From assembly GCA_934438055.1 (NCBI GenBank), contig CAKSAY010000001.1, positions 1 through 64,000 of the forward strand: a stretch of DNA of 64,000 bases. Reading direction: 5' to 3'. The stretch is from an uncultured Oscillospiraceae bacterium. GTDB lineage: Bacteria; Bacillota; Clostridia; Oscillospirales; Ruminococcaceae. Both the position numbers and the translations under genes were made by a program. The notes under the pieces were generated by a model that was not told the origin of the DNA, searched no databases, and worked only from the letters and a program-made list of their open reading frames with translations. This document shows, piece by piece, positions 56,104 to 64,000 of the stretch (positions within the stretch are counted from its first letter, which is position 1; every line of letters starts with the position of its first letter).

Positions 56104-57519
56104 TTACTGCAAAATTTCCTGATATAAAAATATATACTTTTGAGCAGAAGATGCCCAACTGAAATCACAGTTCATGCCATGTTTCATTAAGCTCTCCCAA
56201 GCCATCTTATTTTCATAGACATTTCTTGCACGATACAATGCATCAGACATCTGATCTGCATTGTAATCAGAAAACGTAAATCCATTGCCCTCTCCAAATG
56301 TGCAATCGTGAATGCTGTCTTTGAGTCCGCCTGTCTCACGTACAATAGGAATCGTTCCATAACGCAGGGAAATCATCTGCGCCAAGCCACAGGGTTCGGA
56401 CTTAGAGGGCATTAAAAACATATCTGCACCGGCATAAATTTTCTTGGCCAAATCCGGAATAAAACCGATAGTAGTTGCAACTCTTTCAGGATAACGATTG
56501 TGCATATCTTGAAAGAAGCTTTCATAACGGTACTCTCCGGAACCTAAAATAACAAATTTAAAGCCATTTTGCACGAGACGCTCAAATGAATATTCTACTA
56601 AATCAAAACCTTTGTGATCTACCAAACGTGAAACAATTCCCACAATGGGCTGATCGTCATTTGAAATATGCATATCCCAAATGAGTCCGGAACGGTTTTG
56701 AGCTTTGCCCGACAAATCGCTGCTGGAATAATTTTTATAAATCGCAGAATCTGTCTCAGGATTATTGATTTCATAATCAATACCATTGAGAATGCCACAT
56801 GTTTTATAAGTGTGGTGACACAGTTCACGATCTAAACCATGTGCATACCATGGATTTAACAATTCCTGTGCATAGGTAGGACTTACTGTGGTCACCTTTG
56901 CCGCCACTTCAATCGCAGCCTTCGTCATATTTAGACAACCATCATAATTCATCAACGACTGGGCATAAGACGGAATGCCTAAAACGTCTTCCATAAATTC
57001 AAAGCCATATTTTCCCTGATATTGAATATTGTGAATTGTAAAAACGGTCTTGATACCTGAAAACTTTTCATGATAACGATAAAATAAATCTAAATAAACA
57101 GGAGTGAGCGCTGTCTCCCAGTCATTGCAGTGAATAATTTCTGGCAGGTAATCAATATGCCAAAGCATTTCTAAAACAGCGCGGGAAAAAAACGCAAAAC
57201 GCTCAGCATCATCATAAAATCCATACAAGCCGCCCCGTTTAAAATAATATTCATTGTCTAAAAAGTAGAAAATAATGCCGTTATGATTATACTCAAACAA
57301 ACCGCAATACTGTTTTCTCCATCCAACCGGCACGGTAAAATTACATAAATAGGTCATCTTACTGCGGTGTTCCTCCGAAATATCGCCATACAAGGGCATT
57401 ACCACACGACAGGCAACACCCTTAGCACGAATTGCCTGCGGCAGAGAACCGGCAACATCACCAAGCCCACCGGCTGAAGCAAAAGGCCGTGCCTCACTCG
57501 TTGCAAATAATATCTTCAT
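56104..57519 (-). CDS. glgA: Glycogen synthase
   Basis: Elongates alpha-1,4-glucan from ADP-glucose. A 471-residue GT5 enzyme with two Rossmann-like domains: N-terminal FATSEARPFASAGGLGDVAGSL and C-terminal PSKSEPCGLAQMISLRYGTIPIVRETGGL (in part), with the catalytic Glu in SEPCGL. The first motif lacks the usual lysine (KxGGL reads SAGGL), a variant seen in part of the family. Last gene of the glgBCDA cluster, 38 nt after glgD. Confidence 0.95.
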   Translation of the reverse strand: MKILFATSEARPFASAGGLGDVAGSLPQAIRAKGVACRVVMPLYGDISEEHRSKMTYLCNFTVPVGWRKQYCGLFEYNHNGIIFYFLDNEYYFKRGGLYGFYDDAERFAFFSRAVLEMLWHIDYLPEIIHCNDWETALTPVYLDLFYRYHEKFSGIKTVFTIHNIQYQGKYGFEFMEDVLGIPSYAQSLMNYDGCLNMTKAAIEVAAKVTTVSPTYAQELLNPWYAHGLDRELCHHTYKTCGILNGIDYEINNPETDSAIYKNYSSSDLSGKAQNRSGLIWDMHISNDDQPIVGIVSRLVDHKGFDLVEYSFERLVQNGFKFVILGSGEYRYESFFQDMHNRYPERVATTIGFIPDLAKKIYAGADMFLMPSKSEPCGLAQMISLRYGTIPIVRETGGLKDSIHDCTFGEGNGFTFSDYNADQMSDALYRARNVYENKMAWESLMKHGMNCDFSWASSAQKYIFLYQEILQ

Positions 57520-57557
57520 AACTTATCACTCCATTATTTTCAAAGCTTTATTTAAAA

Positions 57558-58685
57558 CTATACAAGTGTACCCTTAGCAATGTAAGCAGGAAAGCTTTCC
57601 GTTGCAATAATCGTACGATGATCTGAAACCTGCACCTTTTTATCAGTAATTGCATACTGCATTTCGCATTTTTCACCCACCACTGTGTCCTGCATAAGAA
57701 TGCAGTTTTTTACACTTGCACCTTTGGCAATGCGGCAACCGCGAAAAATGATTGAATTTTCCACCTCGCCGTCGATAATGCACCCGTCAGCGATGAAACT
57801 ATTTTTAACCTCTGCCTGTGCGCCGTAACGCACCGGCGCTTCGTCACGCACCTTAGTATATATAGGTCTATCCTTGCAAAACAATTGATCCTGCACTTGT
57901 TCTTCGAGCAAATCGAGATTTGCCTGAAAAAAACTTTTAATCGAGCTGGCTTTTCTGACAAATCCATCATAATAAAAGCCCTGAATTTGCAGATTTTTAC
58001 AGTGTTTTTGGAGAATATCCCGTTCAAAGCTATATTCGCCTTTGCTAATTGCTTCTGAGACAAGTTTAATTAAAAACGTCCTGTCCATTGTGACAACATT
58101 CATTAAATAATTAAATTCACCGCTTATTTCGGGATTGCACATCACCTCTACTAATCGATTGTTTTCATCAAAACTAACAATTGTAGAATCCTGCGCTTCG
58201 TCACTATTTAAAAATGCTTTTGTATACATCAGGGTAATATCTGCTCCACTGTTGCGATGCGCCTCCATAAAGGGCGTTAAATCTGCATTCATCACAAGTT
58301 CACAGTCGCTCAAAACAACCTGTTTTGCTTTCACATTATTCAAATAGTCAAGTGCTGCGCCCAGCGCCTCAATTTTCCCGTGATAAACACCGTAATTCTT
58401 GTTTCCGTAAGGCGGAAGAATATGCAATCCTCCACGCTTTCTTGTCAAATCCCATTCACGTCCGCTGCCCACATGATCCATCAAAGACTGATAATTTGCC
58501 TTGGTAATCACGCCAACATCAAAAATATTTGCATTTACAAAACTTGATAAAGGAAAATCAATCAAACGATATCTCCCTCCAAAGGGAACAGATGCCATAG
58601 TACGAACACGCGTTAAGCTCGACAAAGACGATTCATGCATATTGGCAAAAATAATGCCAACTGCCTTTTTTTCATTTGTAATCAT
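57558..58685 (-). CDS. glgD: GlgD, glucose-1-phosphate adenylyltransferase regulatory subunit
   Basis: 375 residues, homologous to GlgC but with a degenerate nucleotide loop: GIIFANMHESSL replaces [10 protein letters not shown], so it is likely non-catalytic and modulates GlgC, as shown for Firmicute GlgCD pairs. The C-terminal beta helix is retained (NSFIADGCIIDGEVENSIIFRG, in part). AGGGAGGAG precedes the ATG, 16 nt after glgC. Confidence 0.93.
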   Translation of the reverse strand: MITNEKKAVGIIFANMHESSLSSLTRVRTMASVPFGGRYRLIDFPLSSFVNANIFDVGVITKANYQSLMDHVGSGREWDLTRKRGGLHILPPYGNKNYGVYHGKIEALGAALDYLNNVKAKQVVLSDCELVMNADLTPFMEAHRNSGADITLMYTKAFLNSDEAQDSTIVSFDENNRLVEVMCNPEISGEFNYLMNVVTMDRTFLIKLVSEAISKGEYSFERDILQKHCKNLQIQGFYYDGFVRKASSIKSFFQANLDLLEEQVQDQLFCKDRPIYTKVRDEAPVRYGAQAEVKNSFIADGCIIDGEVENSIIFRGCRIAKGASVKNCILMQDTVVGEKCEMQYAITDKKVQVSDHRTIIATESFPAYIAKGTLV

Positions 58686-58701
58686 CGCAAACTCCTCCCT
58701 C

Positions 58702-59904
58702 TTATATATCCTGATCTACCATTGACTGAACATCAACAATTTTGTCGTTAGAAATTGTAATATTAGGGCCAATCACCGTCACGCCCCAGTTCTCACGATT
58801 TTCCACCTCGTCAGGATGTGCGCCGATTTTTGCGTTCTGCCCTATTACTGCATTTTCGCCAACAATTGCATAATCAATTACAACGCCCTTTTTCACATGA
58901 GCACCAGGCATAATAATGCTATCACGCACCGTCGCGCCCTCTTCTATGACAACACCGGTGAACAAAACCGATCGTTCAACTTTTCCAAAGACCTTACACC
59001 CCTCTGCGACCATTGCATTATGCACCTGCGCTTGATCTGAAACATAGTGCGGTGGCTGCACCTGATTTCTCGAATAAATCCTCCATGAAGGGTCATGCAA
59101 GTCCATAAGAACTTCATCGTTGAGCAAATCCATATTTGCCTCCCAAAGGCTGTCAATCGTTCCAACGTCTTTCCAATAACCTTCAAATGGATAAGTCTTT
59201 AATTTGCACTGATCATGGAGCATAGCAGGAATGATGTTCTTGCCAAAATCTTTAGAAGAATTGGGATCCTTTTCATCTGCAATGAGATACTTTTTCAGTT
59301 TATTCCAACTAAAAATATAAATTCCCATAGAAGCGAGATTGCTCTTAGGATGTGCGGGTTTCTCCTCAAATTCATAAACATCGCCGTTTTCGTCCGTATT
59401 CATAATGCCAAAACGACTCGCTTCCTCCAGGCTCACCTCTAAAACAGCAATCGTGCAGTCCGCACCGCTTTGTTTGTGCGCTGTAAGCATTTTATCATAA
59501 TCCATTTTATAAATATGATCGCCTGAAAGAACGAGCACATAATCAGGGTCATAACGTTCAATAAAAGACATATTCTGATAAATCGCATTCGCTGTTCCCT
59601 CATACCAGCTTGCACCTGAAACACTCTGATAAGGAGGAAGAATGTGCACGCCACCATAAACCCTGTCAAGATCCCATGGCTGTCCGTTTCCAATATAATC
59701 ATTCAAGACAAGCGGCTGATACTGCGTCAACACACCCACGGTGTCAATTCCGGAATTAATGCAATTCGACAACGGAAAATCAATAATGCGATACTTTCCT
59801 CCAAACGGCACAGCCGGCTTAGCCATTTTATGCGTTAACACATGTAATCTGCTCCCCTGTCCACCAGCTAACAACATTGCGACGCATTCTTTCTTCAAAA
59901 ACAT
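58702..59904 (-). CDS. glgC: Glucose-1-phosphate adenylyltransferase
   Basis: Makes ADP-glucose, the rate-controlling step of glycogen synthesis. 400 residues: the catalytic loop [33 protein letters not shown] and EKPAHPKS are intact, followed by a beta-helix domain. [10 protein letters not shown] was chosen as start because GAGGAGG is 6 nt upstream; an earlier ATG 21 codons before has no such site. Acts with GlgD. Confidence 0.96.
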   Translation of the reverse strand: MFLKKECVAMLLAGGQGSRLHVLTHKMAKPAVPFGGKYRIIDFPLSNCINSGIDTVGVLTQYQPLVLNDYIGNGQPWDLDRVYGGVHILPPYQSVSGASWYEGTANAIYQNMSFIERYDPDYVLVLSGDHIYKMDYDKMLTAHKQSGADCTIAVLEVSLEEASRFGIMNTDENGDVYEFEEKPAHPKSNLASMGIYIFSWNKLKKYLIADEKDPNSSKDFGKNIIPAMLHDQCKLKTYPFEGYWKDVGTIDSLWEANMDLLNDEVLMDLHDPSWRIYSRNQVQPPHYVSDQAQVHNAMVAEGCKVFGKVERSVLFTGVVIEEGATVRDSIIMPGAHVKKGVVIDYAIVGENAVIGQNAKIGAHPDEVENRENWGVTVIGPNITISNDKIVDVQSMVDQDI

Positions 59905-60110
59905 AGTTTCCTCCTCTTTAATCCTATATTTTATTAAAATTGAATTGAAGCATTCAATGGCATTCAAGTGTTATTTTCCCCAAAACAAAAGCTTTCTCGT
60001 CTATTAAGCAACGAATCCCTTTGATTGTGAAAAACGCTCAACTCTCTCCGAAAACATTTCATAGCGCAGCAAATCTCTCAATGGAATAGAAACTTTCCGG
60101 AAAAATCAGA

Positions 60111-62117
60111 CTACGCTTCATGATCCTTGGCTGCGGAAACTTTCGGTTTCTTAGCGCCCGTTTTAGAGTCACCCATAGACTTTTTTGACACAGGTGGTTT
60201 TTTACGTGCTCTGGATTTTGGTGTCAAAAAGACCGAACCCAATGAAGGAATATTCAAAGAAATCGACTGTGGATGGTCGTGCATGGGAATTGCCTCTGCC
60301 TTTATCGGCGCAGTATGTACGTTTCCGCTCCCGCCGAATTCAATAGCGTCCGAGTTTAAAATCTCCTCATAGCTGGTGTAATAAGGAACACCGATTCGAT
60401 AATTCGTATAAGAAAGCGGACAAAAATTGCAGATAACAATAATCTCGTTTCCAGACGCGTCAATGCGACGAAAGGCAATCACATTCTGTTTATTATCATC
60501 ACTGGAAATCCAGCAGAAACCATTCCAAGAATCATCGTTTTCCCACAAAGGCTTATGAGCAAGGTAGAAGTGATTCAAGGTTTTCATATAATGCTGGAAT
60601 TGACGGTGTTTTTCAAAGTCAAGCAACAGCCAATCCAATTCCTTTTCAAAATTCCACTCATTAAATTGTGCCAACTCCTGTCCCATAAAAAGAAGTTTCT
60701 TCCCCGGATGAGACATCATATAACCAAAGAAACCGCGCAAACCGGCAAACTTCTGGTCATATTCTCCCGGCATTTTGTTGATTAAAGAACATTTTCCATG
60801 CACAACCTCATCATGTGAAATGGGAAGAATAAAGTTTTCAGAAAATGCATAGAAGAAGGAGAAAGTGATCTTGCCATGATTGTTTGCTCGAAAGTAGGGA
60901 TCCAGCGTGACATAGCTAATCATGTCATTCATCCAACCCATATTCCACTTATAATTAAATCCCAAACCACCATCTTCTCCGGGCTTTGTCACCAGAGGCC
61001 ATGCAGTTGATTCCTCTGCAATCATCAAAGCGCCCGGATTCTCTTTTAAAACCATGTGATTGAGTTTTCTCAAAAAGGCCACAGCCTCTAAATTTTCATT
61101 TCCCCCATAGCAATTAGCAATCCACTGTCCATCCTGCCTGTCATAATCTAAATACAGCATTGACGCCACTGCGTCAACACGCAGTCCATCAATATGAAAA
61201 TTTTTAAGCCAATGCATGGCGGAGGAAATCAAAAAGCTCACAATCTCAGGACGACTATAATCGAACACCTTCGTTCCCCATCCATAATGTTCTCCCTTGC
61301 GAGGATCGGAGTATTCATAGCACGGCTGACCATCAAATTCATAGAGTCCGCAAGCGTCCTTTGGAAAATGCGCTGGAACCCAATCCAAAATAACGCCAAT
61401 TCCGGCCTGGTGGCACATCTGAATGAATTGCATAAACTGATGCGGTGTCCCATAACGAGAAGTCGGCGCAAAATAACCGGTCACCTGATATCCCCAAGAA
61501 CCATCATAAGGATATTCTGTTAAAGGCATGAGTTCAATATGGGTATAGCCCATGTCTTTCACATAGGGAATAATTTCCTCTCCAAACTTCACATAATCAA
61601 ATGGTTGTCCGTCCGGATAAGTCCTCCATGAACCCATATGCACTTCATATATATTCATGGGCATACGCAAAGTATTCTTCTTCTCACGATTTTTCATCCA
61701 TGCTTGATCTTTCCAGTCAAAGCCACCTATATCATAAAACCGCGAAGCAGTGTTTGGCCGTGTTTCAAAATGATAGGCATAAGGATCAGACTTCATTCGA
61801 ATATCTCCATAGGCAGATTCAATGCTATATTTATAGAGATCATATACTTGTATATTCTCCATAAAGCATTCCCATATTCCACCATCAGAGATCTTCTGCA
61901 ACGGCGTCACACCATGCTGCCAACCATTGAAGTCACCCACCAAAGAAACCGATCTTGCCGTAGGGCACCAAACTCTAAAAACAACACCCTGTTTGCCATC
62001 ACGAAAAGCCGGATGCGCACCAAAAAACCGATAGGCATGACTATTATCTCCAGCTAAAAATAGAGAAATTTCTTTTTCTATATCCAGATGATTTCCATCT
62101 ATAATTTGATTGTCCAT
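60111..62117 (-). CDS. glgB: 1,4-alpha-glucan branching enzyme
   Basis: Introduces alpha-1,6 branches. A 668-residue GH13 enzyme: N-terminal CBM48-like module (about 25-130, [10 protein letters not shown]), then the barrel with nucleophile D315 ([11 protein letters not shown]), acid/base E368 (MIAEEST) and D436 (SHDEVVHGK), then the C-terminal beta domain. The last 40 residues are a Lys/Pro/Ala-rich tail ([21 protein letters not shown]), not usual for the family. First gene of the cluster, about 200 nt before glgC. Confidence 0.96.
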   Translation of the reverse strand: MDNQIIDGNHLDIEKEISLFLAGDNSHAYRFFGAHPAFRDGKQGVVFRVWCPTARSVSLVGDFNGWQHGVTPLQKISDGGIWECFMENIQVYDLYKYSIESAYGDIRMKSDPYAYHFETRPNTASRFYDIGGFDWKDQAWMKNREKKNTLRMPMNIYEVHMGSWRTYPDGQPFDYVKFGEEIIPYVKDMGYTHIELMPLTEYPYDGSWGYQVTGYFAPTSRYGTPHQFMQFIQMCHQAGIGVILDWVPAHFPKDACGLYEFDGQPCYEYSDPRKGEHYGWGTKVFDYSRPEIVSFLISSAMHWLKNFHIDGLRVDAVASMLYLDYDRQDGQWIANCYGGNENLEAVAFLRKLNHMVLKENPGALMIAEESTAWPLVTKPGEDGGLGFNYKWNMGWMNDMISYVTLDPYFRANNHGKITFSFFYAFSENFILPISHDEVVHGKCSLINKMPGEYDQKFAGLRGFFGYMMSHPGKKLLFMGQELAQFNEWNFEKELDWLLLDFEKHRQFQHYMKTLNHFYLAHKPLWENDDSWNGFCWISSDDNKQNVIAFRRIDASGNEIIVICNFCPLSYTNYRIGVPYYTSYEEILNSDAIEFGGSGNVHTAPIKAEAIPMHDHPQSISLNIPSLGSVFLTPKSRARKKPPVSKKSMGDSKTGAKKPKVSAAKDHEA

Positions 62118-62226
62118 AATATCCTCCTTAGCAAAACAGGCGTTAAAATCCTCTTAAACAAAAATCTCTATCGCCATAAAAGGAAAAACATCCTGTAAAG
62201 CATTTCCAGCGAAAATTTATAAGTAT

Positions 62227-62255
62227 ATTATAACAAAATAAAATTTGAAAATCAA
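62227..62255 (-). promoter_or_regulatory. glgB promoter
   Basis: On the minus strand TTGATT, 17-bp spacer, TATAAT, about 110 nt before the glgB start. Confidence 0.65.
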
Positions 62256-62477
62256 GCAATAATTGTGCAAAATTTAATAAATCGCTTTATGTCATCCTAT
62301 ATCGTTTTGGGGGTAAAATTGAATGAACCAAGAAAATTTTGTTCTGTAGTCGAGTCATAAGTCCTAAAGATGTATCTTTACATATGCAAACCTATCTGTT
62401 CTTTCCTTGCACAGTGCAATGAGAATCCATTCATAGCCACAATCTATAATATTTTTAACATATTCGGGAAAACTAAA

Positions 62478-62556
62478 AAGCCGCTGCTTTGTTTAGAACA
62501 ATTTGCTTTATCAAATAACCCGATTGTGATAAAGAATGCAAACAAAGCAGCGGTTT
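62478..62556 (+). promoter_or_regulatory. Long leader hairpin before the CmpB-like gene
   Basis: 62478-62494 pairs with 62540-62556 (17 bp, one G-U wobble), with an inner TTTATCA/TGATAAA pairing. The core GCAGCGG sequence recurs in the terminator after the gene. The remaining stretch from 62256 has no gene. Confidence 0.55.
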
Positions 62557-62583
62557 ACAACAAAAACAGGATGGAAGATTGCA

Positions 62584-63015
62584 TTGAAAAAACAGCTTTG
62601 GTTATTCACAATTGGCGGAGCCGTCTATTACCTTTTAGAATTATTTTGGAAAGGCAACAGTCATTGGAGCATGTTTGTTGTGGGTGGAATTTGTTTCCGT
62701 GCAATCGGTATGGTGCGTATGTTTTTCTCACGAATTAACGTTCTTTGGCAGTGCCTCATTTGTGGAACGCTCATCACAGCAGTGGAATTTTTTAGCGGCT
62801 GTTTCATCAATCTGCGGCTGCATTTATCCGTTTGGGATTATAGCGCCTTGCCTATGAATCTATTAGGACAAATCTGTCTTCCTTTTACAATGATTTGGGC
62901 TGCTTTAAGTTTCTTCGGTTTGCAAGCCGATCGGATCTTGAACAAAAAATTCTCCATGAGCAAAACCAAGCCGCAAATGATTATTCATGAATTAAGCAAA
63001 ATTCGGCTCCATTAA
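62584..63015 (+). CDS. CmpB-like putative ABC-transporter-type membrane protein
   Basis: 143 residues with four membrane helices, similar to the PF06541 family of small Clostridial membrane proteins named putative ABC transporter permease: YYLLELFWKGNSHWSMF, VEFFSGCFINLRLHLSVWDYS (in part) with a conserved Glu and Trp-Asp-Tyr. No ATPase gene is adjacent, so transport is unproven. TTG start was chosen because GGATGGAAG lies 6-12 nt upstream; an ATG 16 codons earlier lies within the leader hairpin. Confidence 0.75.
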   Translation: MKKQLWLFTIGGAVYYLLELFWKGNSHWSMFVVGGICFRAIGMVRMFFSRINVLWQCLICGTLITAVEFFSGCFINLRLHLSVWDYSALPMNLLGQICLPFTMIWAALSFFGLQADRILNKKFSMSKTKPQMIIHELSKIRLH

Positions 63016-63017
63016 CA

Positions 63018-63052
63018 AAAAAGCAGCGGCTAAAATCAAGCCGCTGCTTTTT
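63018..63052. terminator. Terminator after the CmpB-like gene
   Basis: AAAAAGCAGCGGCT and AGCCGCTGCTTTTT, 14 perfect pairs, 7-nt loop, with a T run. It also suits the convergent gene. Confidence 0.85.
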
Positions 63053-63075
63053 CACTCCTTTATCCGGTCGCGTTA

Positions 63076-63906
63076 CTAAGGAGCGATAGAGCTATCTGAA
63101 ACAGCATCTGTGCCGGATGAAGTCGTTTGACTTTGTGTTGATTCTTCTGATGAGACTTCCCCATTATCAGATTGTGCATCCGATGATGAAGTCTGCGAAT
63201 CGGTTGATGGCAACGTTGCGCCGTTCTGCGTGTTATTGCTCATCCGGATTTGCTGCACAACATAGCTGTCTCCTTGTTTTTGTAAGAGATAATCCATATA
63301 CTTAAAAGGTTCTTGTTCCCGATCGTTGGTGTTTGCACCCCACGCATCCCCTTGCGGCTGATAACCAACATGTAAAAGCACAGAATCGCCATCGTTCGTT
63401 ATTTTCTCCACCTTTGGCTGATAGGAGAAAAATTGAATGTCCCTTTGCACCATATACATCTGTGTCTCTCCTGAATACTCAAATGTATACGCAGAGGTGG
63501 CTACTGTCGCGTCCTGATAAGGCACATCTCCAAAGAGCTTTTTAATATGTGCGTTAACATCGATTGCAGGTATGTAAACAGTCATATCGTCCCCCTGATA
63601 GTCATATTGATTGCCATTAAGAACAATATCCAGAATGCCCGCCGCTATAATAGTGCTGTTATCAAGATTTTCCGGCGCGTCCACAGCAGGGGGATCTAGC
63701 ATCACCACAGGCGCTATCATTTTTTCGTAATCCTGTTTGCTGCCCTGTTGGCTAATCAAATAGGTAACTCCCTCAACTGCATAGATAACCGTAAACACAA
63801 CGCCGACTACTGCAAAAACAGTCACCAAAACGCCAACAATGATAGTTATTATTCTATTAGGAAAAATACTGTCTTTCTTTGCTATTATGTTTTTTTCATC
63901 TTCCAT
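63076..63906 (-). CDS. Membrane-anchored protein with Ser/Thr/Gln-rich tail
   Basis: 276 residues, not recognised. N-terminal cytosolic stretch, one membrane helix (about 20-50, TIIVGVLVTVFAVVGVVF), an extracellular globular part (about 65-225) and a low-complexity Ser/Thr/Gln/Asp tail ending in SSIAP. MEDEKNI was taken as the start (AAGGAG 7 nt upstream). It begins 14 nt after the proA stop and is probably in the same operon. Confidence 0.65.
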   Translation of the reverse strand: MEDEKNIIAKKDSIFPNRIITIIVGVLVTVFAVVGVVFTVIYAVEGVTYLISQQGSKQDYEKMIAPVVMLDPPAVDAPENLDNSTIIAAGILDIVLNGNQYDYQGDDMTVYIPAIDVNAHIKKLFGDVPYQDATVATSAYTFEYSGETQMYMVQRDIQFFSYQPKVEKITNDGDSVLLHVGYQPQGDAWGANTNDREQEPFKYMDYLLQKQGDSYVVQQIRMSNNTQNGATLPSTDSQTSSSDAQSDNGEVSSEESTQSQTTSSGTDAVSDSSIAP

Positions 63907-63920
63907 GAATATTCTCCTTC

Positions 63921-64000
63921 TCACCGAATTTGTCCGTCTCCTCGAATAATATATTTATAGGTGGTCAGTTCGTTTAGTCCCATAGGCCCCCTTGCATGAA
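63921..64000 (-). CDS. proA: ProA C-terminus (glutamate-5-semialdehyde dehydrogenase), partial
   Basis: The last 26 codons read HARGPMGLNELTTYKYIIRG followed by DGQIR and a stop. This is the conserved end of ProA, which makes glutamate semialdehyde in proline synthesis. The rest lies beyond the window. It precedes the anchored protein. Confidence 0.85.
   Translation of the reverse strand, partial: HARGPMGLNELTTYKYIIRGDGQIR

Overview
The window looks like chromosome from a low-GC, endospore-forming, anaerobic Firmicute of class Clostridia, probably an Oscillospirales/Ruminococcaceae-type gut bacterium. The signs are a spoVAC-spoVAD-spoVAE operon, a CotJC-like manganese catalase, a lysyl-tRNA synthetase with a C-terminal tRNA-binding domain, a glgB-glgC-glgD-glgA glycogen cluster, RNase M5, a Lsa/CplR-type ABC-F protein and AGGAGG-type ribosome binding sites with sigma-A promoters. 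The taxon is inferred from gene content only. No rRNA, tRNA or CRISPR array was seen.

Layout. 0-0.4 kb: a frameshifted IS200/IS605 TnpA, cut by the window edge. 0.8-4.9 kb: a cysteine-desulfurase-like/DUF3343 pair, fused ispDF, and divergent galE. 4.9-8.6 kb: a patch of unrelated single-gene units on the minus strand (VOC protein, yjdF with a candidate riboswitch, sugar O-acetyltransferase, RbsD-like, B3/B4-domain protein), with related hairpin-containing repeats between units; three of these genes carry a single-base lesion. 8.6-14 kb: housekeeping genes lysS, greA, ogg and fba. 14.2-29.7 kb: an orphan solute-binding lipoprotein, then a dense plus-strand run: DUF5685 protein, J-domain protein, membrane protein, surface alpha-toroid protein, lipoprotein, two tandem ComEC paralogues, holA, rnmV, MBOAT acyltransferase, DHHW-like protein, DUF3048 protein. 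29.8-31.6 kb: an ABC-F resistance-type gene behind an attenuator leader. 31.6-33.5 kb: spoVA genes. 33.6-40.1 kb: purA, trmL and the glycolytic trio pgk-tpiA-gpmI. 40.2-43.2 kb: an ECF S-component/DUF1893/aldo-keto reductase/MerR group with a MerR-type promoter at its head. 43.3-46.1 kb: prmA and fused nnrDE. 46.5-50.8 kb: a 1404-residue secreted protein with two serine-hydrolase (PBP4B-like) domains and a sortase-type tail. 51.7-55.6 kb: mtaD, an acetyltransferase, Mn-catalase, a NERD protein and a DUF378 protein. 56.1-62.1 kb: glycogen synthesis. 62.5-64 kb: a CmpB-like membrane protein, an anchored Ser-rich protein and the last codons of proA.

How the parts fit. Central carbon flow is well represented: galE and glgBCDA handle sugar nucleotides and storage glucan, and fba, pgk, tpiA and gpmI handle glycolysis. 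The spoVA genes and the Mn-catalase point to sporulation. The 15.8-29.7 kb run mixes replication and RNA maturation genes (holA, rnmV) with envelope proteins of unknown role, and its two ComEC copies appear to have lost the metallo-beta-lactamase active site. The strongest regulatory signals are a 19-bp terminator stem that also sequesters the ABC-F ribosome binding site, with an upstream competitor strand and a three-codon upstream ORF, and a MerR-type promoter with a 19-bp spacer and central palindrome. All frame lesions detected lie in the first 8.4 kb.
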